NCBI RefSeq assembly: GCF_016907015.1
Contig: NZ_JAFBBE010000006.1
Span: 62,001-126,000 of the forward strand
Length of the DNA: 64,000 bases
Origin: Oceanisphaera litoralis
GTDB taxonomy: Bacteria > Pseudomonadota > Gammaproteobacteria > Enterobacterales > Aeromonadaceae
Reading direction: 5' to 3'
In this document: positions 59,986 to 64,000 of the stretch, piece after piece
Position numbering within the stretch: position 1 is the first letter of the stretch
How the letters are laid out: the number at the start of each line of letters is the position of its first letter
Made by a program: the position numbers and the translations under genes
Notes under the pieces: model-generated
Database searches by the model: none
Seen by the model: the letters and a program-made list of their open reading frames with translations, nothing else
Told to the model about the DNA's origin: nothing

Positions 59986-60900
59986 TCAGGCAGCCTTCAA
60001 CCGGCCGACTCCTTTTACCAGCAGCAGTACCAGACTTCCTGCCAGCATACCGACGATGCCGTTCAACAGCATCGGTGCCAGCCAGCTCAGCGTGCTCCCC
60101 AATAACGGCAGCCCCCGGGCCCAGTCGTGGATCAGGGGCTCGGCACCGGGTATGCCGTGTACCAGAATACCGCCCCCCACCAGAAACATGGCGGCGGTGC
60201 CCACCACCGACAGGCCTTTCATCAGATAGGGGCAGGCCGACAGCAAGGCCCGGCCCAAGCGCTGCAGCAAGCCGGTTTTCTGGCTTAGATAGAGGCCGAG
60301 ATCGTCCAGTTTGACGATGCCCGCCACCAGACCGTAAACCCCGACGGTCATCAGCAGGGCGATGCCGGCCAGCACCGCTACCTGCTGACCGAAACCGGCG
60401 CCGGCCACCGTGCCCAGGGTGATCACTATGATTTCGGCCGACAGAATAAAGTCGGTACGAATCGCGCCCTTGATCTTGTCCCGCTCCAGCGTCACCAGAT
60501 CCACCGCCTCATGCTTTTCCACCTGCTGGATCCCGACCAGATGACGGTGTTCGTCACTCGTTTTGTGCAAAAAGGAATGCACCAGCTTTTCTACGCCCTC
60601 GTAGCAGAGAAAGGCGCCCCCCAGCATCAGTAAGGGAATGATGGCCCAGGGCGCCAGCGCGCTGATCAACAGCGCCGCCGGCACCAGAATCAGCTTGTTG
60701 CGCAACGATCCCTTGGCAACGGCCCACACCACCGGAATTTCTCGCTCGGCCCGCACCCCCGAGACCTGTTGGGCGTTGAGCGCCAAATCGTCTCCCAGCA
60801 CGCCGGCCGTTTTTCTGGCCGCCACCTTGGTCATCAGGGATACATCGTCCAGCAGGGTGGCGATATCATCAATCAGGGTCAACAGACTAGCTCCGGCCAT
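59986..60900 (-). CDS. DUF808 (YedI-like) membrane protein
   Basis: The 304-residue protein has the DUF808 start [46 protein letters not shown]. About eight transmembrane segments follow, with the conserved [22 protein letters not shown] (about 143-164). It is an inner-membrane protein with no established role. The ribosome site is AAGGA, seven bases from the ATG. Confidence 0.9.
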   Translation of the reverse strand: MAGASLLTLIDDIATLLDDVSLMTKVAARKTAGVLGDDLALNAQQVSGVRAEREIPVVWAVAKGSLRNKLILVPAALLISALAPWAIIPLLMLGGAFLCYEGVEKLVHSFLHKTSDEHRHLVGIQQVEKHEAVDLVTLERDKIKGAIRTDFILSAEIIVITLGTVAGAGFGQQVAVLAGIALLMTVGVYGLVAGIVKLDDLGLYLSQKTGLLQRLGRALLSACPYLMKGLSVVGTAAMFLVGGGILVHGIPGAEPLIHDWARGLPLLGSTLSWLAPMLLNGIVGMLAGSLVLLLVKGVGRLKAA

Positions 60901-60942
60901 GGCGGTATCCTTTGTGGTGATCGGGCGTTGTTCAGGTCTTAA

Positions 60943-61290
60943 TCAGGCTTTAGGCGCTAACGGCTGACCGGCAAACTCGATGCCATCCCAGCCGCTATCA
61001 ATGAAGTTACGGATATTCTGGTGATCCTGTCCAGTCGGGTTGCCCAGTACATCGTTCCGATAGAAGGCGCCGAAGCAGGCCAGGGTCTGCTGCGGGTTGA
61101 AGCCCTGCAATCTGGCGAAGGCGAACAGCTTGCAGGAGCCGTTGTTCTGCCCGGCCTCGTTACGTACTTCACCGTTGGTAAAGGCGGTGGGGGTAAAGTC
61201 GTACAGGCCCTCGATCACCGCCATGGTGTCGGCAAATTCGATGGTCTCGGGAGTGTGTTGCAGTTTGTGCTGCAGTTCGTTCAGGTTCAT
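60943..61290 (-). CDS. HopJ-family protein
   Basis: The 115-residue protein matches HopJ: ETIEFADTMAVIEGLYDFTPTAFTNGEVRNEAGQNNGSCKLFAFA (about 15-59) and LACFGAFYRNDVLGNPTGQDHQNIRNFI (about 71-98). HopJ was named as a Pseudomonas type III effector, but it is widespread in free-living gammaproteobacteria without such systems. Here no secretion genes are near, so a housekeeping role is more likely. It has AAGGA upstream. Confidence 0.88.
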   Translation of the reverse strand: MNLNELQHKLQHTPETIEFADTMAVIEGLYDFTPTAFTNGEVRNEAGQNNGSCKLFAFARLQGFNPQQTLACFGAFYRNDVLGNPTGQDHQNIRNFIDSGWDGIEFAGQPLAPKA

Positions 61291-61354
61291 CTTGTGTCCT
61301 TGATAACAGGTTTGAAAATAGGTTTGAAAATTAACGCTTGATTAACGTCAGCCA

Positions 61355-62023
61355 TCAGTCCTGCAACTGCAGGCAACGGCACAGGAAGCGGGAAATATCG
61401 GCAATTTCGGCGGCGCACACGCTGTGCTCCATGGGGTAGCTGTGGTATTCGGGCACAAAACCCCATTGCTGCAACTGCTGACAGGCCTGCTCGCCCAGTA
61501 GCTCCGGTACCACGCCATCGCGGCTGCCGTGCAGTATCTGTACCGGCAGGTACTGGTTGGCCTCATGGCGCTGCAGGCTGTCGGCGGTGGCCAGATAGGT
61601 GGACATGGCAATCAAGCCGGCCAGCGGCTCGTGGTAACTTAACGCCGCCTCATAGGCCACGGCGCCGCCCTGGGAAAAGCCGGCCAGCACGATGCGGCGG
61701 CTGTCGAAGCCCTGGGCCAGCAGCTGTTCAATCAGCCCCTGTATTGCCAAAGCCGAGGCTCGCAACTGCAGCTCATCCACTTCCCGCTCCAGACTCATGG
61801 CCAGAATGTCGTACCAGGCCGGCATCGGCAGGCCGCCGTTGATAGTCACCGGTATGCGGGGCGCATGGGGGAAGATAAAACGAATGGCGCTGCCGACCGG
61901 CAAGTTCAGCTCGGGCACGATCGGCTCGAAGTCGTGGCCGTCGGCGCCCAGGCCGTGCAGCCAGATCACACAGGCATCCGGGGTGGGCGCCGTGTCTCGC
62001 ACAATAAAATCAGGTGTGGTCAT
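61355..62023 (-). CDS. Carboxylesterase / phospholipase family hydrolase
   Basis: The 222-residue alpha/beta hydrolase has CVIWLHGLGADGHDF (oxyanion region, about 18-32), the nucleophile elbow GFSQGGAV (about 114-121, Ser116), then the acid HGSRDGVVP (about 169-177) and the catalytic His in YPMEHSVC (about 201-208). It resembles the YpfH and EstB carboxylesterases of Pseudomonas. It cleaves short-chain esters or lysophospholipids. Confidence 0.9.
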   Translation of the reverse strand: MTTPDFIVRDTAPTPDACVIWLHGLGADGHDFEPIVPELNLPVGSAIRFIFPHAPRIPVTINGGLPMPAWYDILAMSLEREVDELQLRASALAIQGLIEQLLAQGFDSRRIVLAGFSQGGAVAYEAALSYHEPLAGLIAMSTYLATADSLQRHEANQYLPVQILHGSRDGVVPELLGEQACQQLQQWGFVPEYHSYPMEHSVCAAEIADISRFLCRCLQLQD

Positions 62024-62061
62024 CTCTGTCTCCGTTCAGAGGGTAAAGTGAGGGTAAACAG

Positions 62062-62110
62062 ACCGTCATCCTGACGAACGTCAGGATCTCCATGCAGGAA
62101 GATACCGGGT
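62062..62110 (+). repeat. Dispersed 50-bp repeat, copy 2
   Basis: GACCGTCATCCTGACGAACG, then TCAGGATCTCC and AAGATACCGGG. It is the inverted partner of 54922-54971, about 7 kb apart, with a few changes. The region 62024-62324 holds this repeat and the ribBA terminator and no gene. Confidence 0.8.
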
Positions 62111-62241
62111 CCGTCATGACTGGACTTTAAATACGGCATTGTTATCAGTCACTGATCACGTCTTTAATCGGATTGGTACAATAAAACGAAGCGGGTCATT
62201 GTTGACGCTCACGCGAGAAAACTCAATCGACAACCGGCAAA

Positions 62242-62280
62242 AAGCCCGCCGACACCACCAAGGTGATGGTCGGCGGGCTT
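62242..62280 (-). terminator. Terminator of the rib operon fragment
   Basis: On the minus strand AAGCCCGCCGAC pairs with GTCGGCGGGCTT. There is an inner CACCTTGGTG stem and five T after it. It lies 44 bases after the ribBA stop. Confidence 0.85.
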
Positions 62281-62324
62281 CATCACTCGCATAACGACCG
62301 CCCCGGCGGCGGCAGTGCTATCGA

Positions 62325-63434
62325 TCAGTCGATGATGTAGTCGACCACTTCCAGGCCGAAGCCGGACAACGCATGGTAGCGTTTGGGTGAGCTGAGCAAT
62401 TTCATCTTGCCGACCCCCATGGCCTGCAGTATCTGCGAGCCGACGCCGACCCGGCGAGAGGTGCCCTGACGCTTGGCGCCTTCCGGCCGCTCGCCGCGAT
62501 CCACCGCCTCGAACTGGCGGACCAGCGACAGCAGGTGATCCGGCGTTTCTTCCCGGCCGAGGATCACCAGCACGCCGCCTTCGTCGGCGATGCGGGCCAT
62601 CGACTTGGCCAGCGGCCAGGTACGCGACGAGTGGCGATCGGTCATCAGCACATCGGTAAACATGTCGTGAATATGCACCCGCACCAGGGCTGGCACCTCT
62701 GGCGTGATTTCGCCTTTTTTCAGGGCGAAATGCACCTGGTTGTCGATGGTGTCGCGGAAGGTCACCAGCTCGAAGTCACCGTATTCGGTGGGCAGGTTGC
62801 AGCGCGCCACCTGTTCTATGGTGGTTTCGTTCTGGTTACGGTATTCGATGAGATCGGCGATGGTACCGAGCTTGATACCGTGCTGTTCGGCGAAGACTTC
62901 CAGATCGGGACGACGGGCCATGGTGCCGTCTTCGTTGAGGATCTCGACGATGACCGACGAGGCCTCCAGTCCCGCCAGACGGGCCAGATCACAGCCCGCT
63001 TCGGTATGACCGGCGCGGGTCAGCACGCCGCCGTTCTGGGCCTTGAGCGGAAAGATATGGCCCGGCTGTACCAGATCGGACGGCTTGGCTTCCTTGGCCA
63101 CGGCGGTCTGCACCGTGTGGGCACGGTCGGCGGCGGAAATACCGGTGGTCACCCCTTCGGCGGCTTCGATGGACACGGTGAAGGCGGTGGAGAACTGCTC
63201 TGTGTTGCGGCTGACCATCTGGGGAATATCCAGCTGGCGACACCGGGCTTCGGTCAGGGTCAGGCAAATCAGGCCTCGGCCATACTTGGCCATGAAGTTG
63301 ATGTCTTCCGGGCGCACATGCTCGGAGGCCATGATGAGATCACCTTCGTTTTCCCGGTCTTCGTCATCCATCAGAATGACCATTTTGCCCTGCCGGATAT
63401 CGTCGATGATTTCCTGGGTACTGCTTAAAGCCAT
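62325..63434 (-). CDS. ribBA: RibBA-type bifunctional protein with degenerate cyclohydrolase domain
   Basis: The 369-residue protein has an intact DHBP synthase domain (about 1-200: [45 protein letters not shown]). It makes 3,4-dihydroxy-2-butanone 4-phosphate from ribulose 5-phosphate. The second domain aligns with GTP cyclohydrolase II, but the zinc-site cysteines and the catalytic segment are missing: where the family has HSECLTGDVFGSLRCDCG this protein has [21 protein letters not shown] separate ribA gene must therefore supply that activity, as in Shewanella. GGGAG precedes the start. Confidence 0.9.
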   Translation of the reverse strand: MALSSTQEIIDDIRQGKMVILMDDEDRENEGDLIMASEHVRPEDINFMAKYGRGLICLTLTEARCRQLDIPQMVSRNTEQFSTAFTVSIEAAEGVTTGISAADRAHTVQTAVAKEAKPSDLVQPGHIFPLKAQNGGVLTRAGHTEAGCDLARLAGLEASSVIVEILNEDGTMARRPDLEVFAEQHGIKLGTIADLIEYRNQNETTIEQVARCNLPTEYGDFELVTFRDTIDNQVHFALKKGEITPEVPALVRVHIHDMFTDVLMTDRHSSRTWPLAKSMARIADEGGVLVILGREETPDHLLSLVRQFEAVDRGERPEGAKRQGTSRRVGVGSQILQAMGVGKMKLLSSPKRYHALSGFGLEVVDYIID

Positions 63435-63464
63435 GGGGTTCTCCCTTGTTATCTAACGAGACCG

Positions 63465-64000
63465 CTATTTCACAAAACCACTGGCGGCCAGAGTCGCCAG
63501 CGTCAGTCCGCCCTGTTGCGGCTCGGACGCAGCGGTCAGCAGACGTTCAAGATAGCGGGCAATAATATCCACCTCAAGATTCACCTGGCGGCCCGGCCGC
63601 CAGTCGTCGAGGGTGGTTTCCTGTAATGTATGGGGCACCAGGGTCAGTTTAAAGGCCGCGGCGTCCACCTGGTTGACCGTGAGGCTGATGCCGTCCACGG
63701 TAATGGAGCCTTTTTCGGCGATATAGCGCGCCAGCTCGGCCGGGGCCTCGACCCACAGCTCCACGCTGTTGCCGAGTTGGGTGCGGCGGCGGATGTGACC
63801 GACGCCGTCCACATGGCCGGACACCAGATGGCCACCCAGCCGAGCGGTGGCCAGCAGGGCTTTTTCCAGATTGACCGCCTGACCGGTGCGATAGCCGGCA
63901 AAGCCGGTACGATCTATGGTTTCGCCGGACACATCGGCACAATAGTAATCCGCACCCAGTTCGGTCACGGTCAGGCAAACGCCGTTGGTGGCGATAGAAT
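63465..64000 (-). CDS. ribE: Riboflavin synthase alpha subunit, 5' end outside the window
   Basis: The window holds the last 178 residues up to the right edge. The lumazine-binding repeat pattern is visible: YRTGQAVNLEKALLATARLGGHLVSGHVDGVG and later KGSITVDGISLTVNQVDAAAF. Before that, NGVCLTVTELGADYYCADVSGET belongs to the first barrel. It dismutates two lumazines to riboflavin. It is 30 bases upstream of ribBA. Confidence 0.93.
   Translation of the reverse strand, partial: SIATNGVCLTVTELGADYYCADVSGETIDRTGFAGYRTGQAVNLEKALLATARLGGHLVSGHVDGVGHIRRRTQLGNSVELWVEAPAELARYIAEKGSITVDGISLTVNQVDAAAFKLTLVPHTLQETTLDDWRPGRQVNLEVDIIARYLERLLTAASEPQQGGLTLATLAASGFVK

Noticed and set aside
60943..61290. HopJ as evidence for type III secretion
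   Set aside because: The family is common in bacteria without such systems, and there are no secretion or chaperone genes nearby.
62024..63464. FMN riboswitch near the rib genes
   Set aside because: Only 30 bases separate ribE and ribBA, and the region after ribBA holds a terminator and a dispersed repeat. The start of the operon is outside the window.

Overview
The window is a piece of a gammaproteobacterial chromosome, GC-rich and most like the Aeromonadales (Oceanimonas, Oceanisphaera or Zobellella type). This assignment is an inference from the host gene neighbourhoods (xseB-ispA-dxs divergent from pomAB; ribE-ribBA and ribH-nusB-thiL-pgpA; a second EF-G gene) and was not tested by search. 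About 40 kb at the left is one end of a lambda-like, probably podoviral prophage whose far end lies outside the window. The remaining 24 kb is ordinary host DNA.

Prophage, positions 1 to about 40,100. The immunity region is at 28.0-29.2 kb: a Cro-like gene (minus strand), a CI/LexA-type repressor gene (plus strand), and two promoters, pR and pL, that share a motif. The right operon runs on the minus strand from 28.25 kb to position 1. Its order is cro, a KilAC/Rha antirepressor, O-like and P-like replication genes (with three exact 22-bp-spaced iterons inside the O-like gene), three small HTH proteins including a Fis-like one, NinB, a Ref-like nuclease, a Vsr-fold nuclease, a Q-like antiterminator with a zinc finger, and a second Rha protein. 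Next come a 3,587-residue polyvalent protein, a lipoprotein, holins, an M15 endolysin, Rz/Rz1, terminases, a P22-like portal, a scaffold-like protein, an N4-gp56/DUF4043-type capsid protein and two small head genes. The left operon runs on the plus strand from 29.2 kb to 40.1 kb. It carries a long RNA-like leader around a TerB-like gene, then RecE/RecT recombination genes, an MT-A70 adenine methylase, small regulators (ANR and XRE families), a candidate excisionase and a tyrosine integrase.

The most interesting signals are non-coding. (1) A structured RNA motif occurs three times at 29.38-30.55 kb. Each copy has a GC hairpin followed by a long stem closed by CGG-CAAG / CTTG-A-CCG with a bulged A, while the rest of each stem differs in sequence but keeps its pairing. 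The set flanks the TerB-like gene and is followed by an intrinsic terminator ahead of the recombination genes. (2) A terminator cassette with conserved flanks (GCGTTAG-CTAT-CCCA before the hairpin, TTTTTGTTTTCTG after it) is present three times in the right operon. Intrinsic terminators separate most head genes, which implies processive antitermination. (3) There is a lambda-style iteron origin inside the O-like gene.

Host part, 40.1-64 kb. The sodium-type flagellar stator genes pomA-pomB end against the integrase. xseB-ispA-dxs (isoprenoid and DOXP synthesis) run divergently. Then follow a stand-alone EF-G2 gene, an uncharacterised permease, a four-gene peptide-type ABC importer with a fused double ATPase, pgpA-thiL-nusB-ribH, an MscS channel, an EamA exporter, a DUF808/YedI protein, a HopJ-like protein, a carboxylesterase, ribBA and the 5'-truncated ribE. 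A 4.7-kb block separates ribH from ribBA-ribE. RibBA has lost the GTP cyclohydrolase II cysteines. The intergenic regions hold many short tandem repeats and REP-like palindromes.
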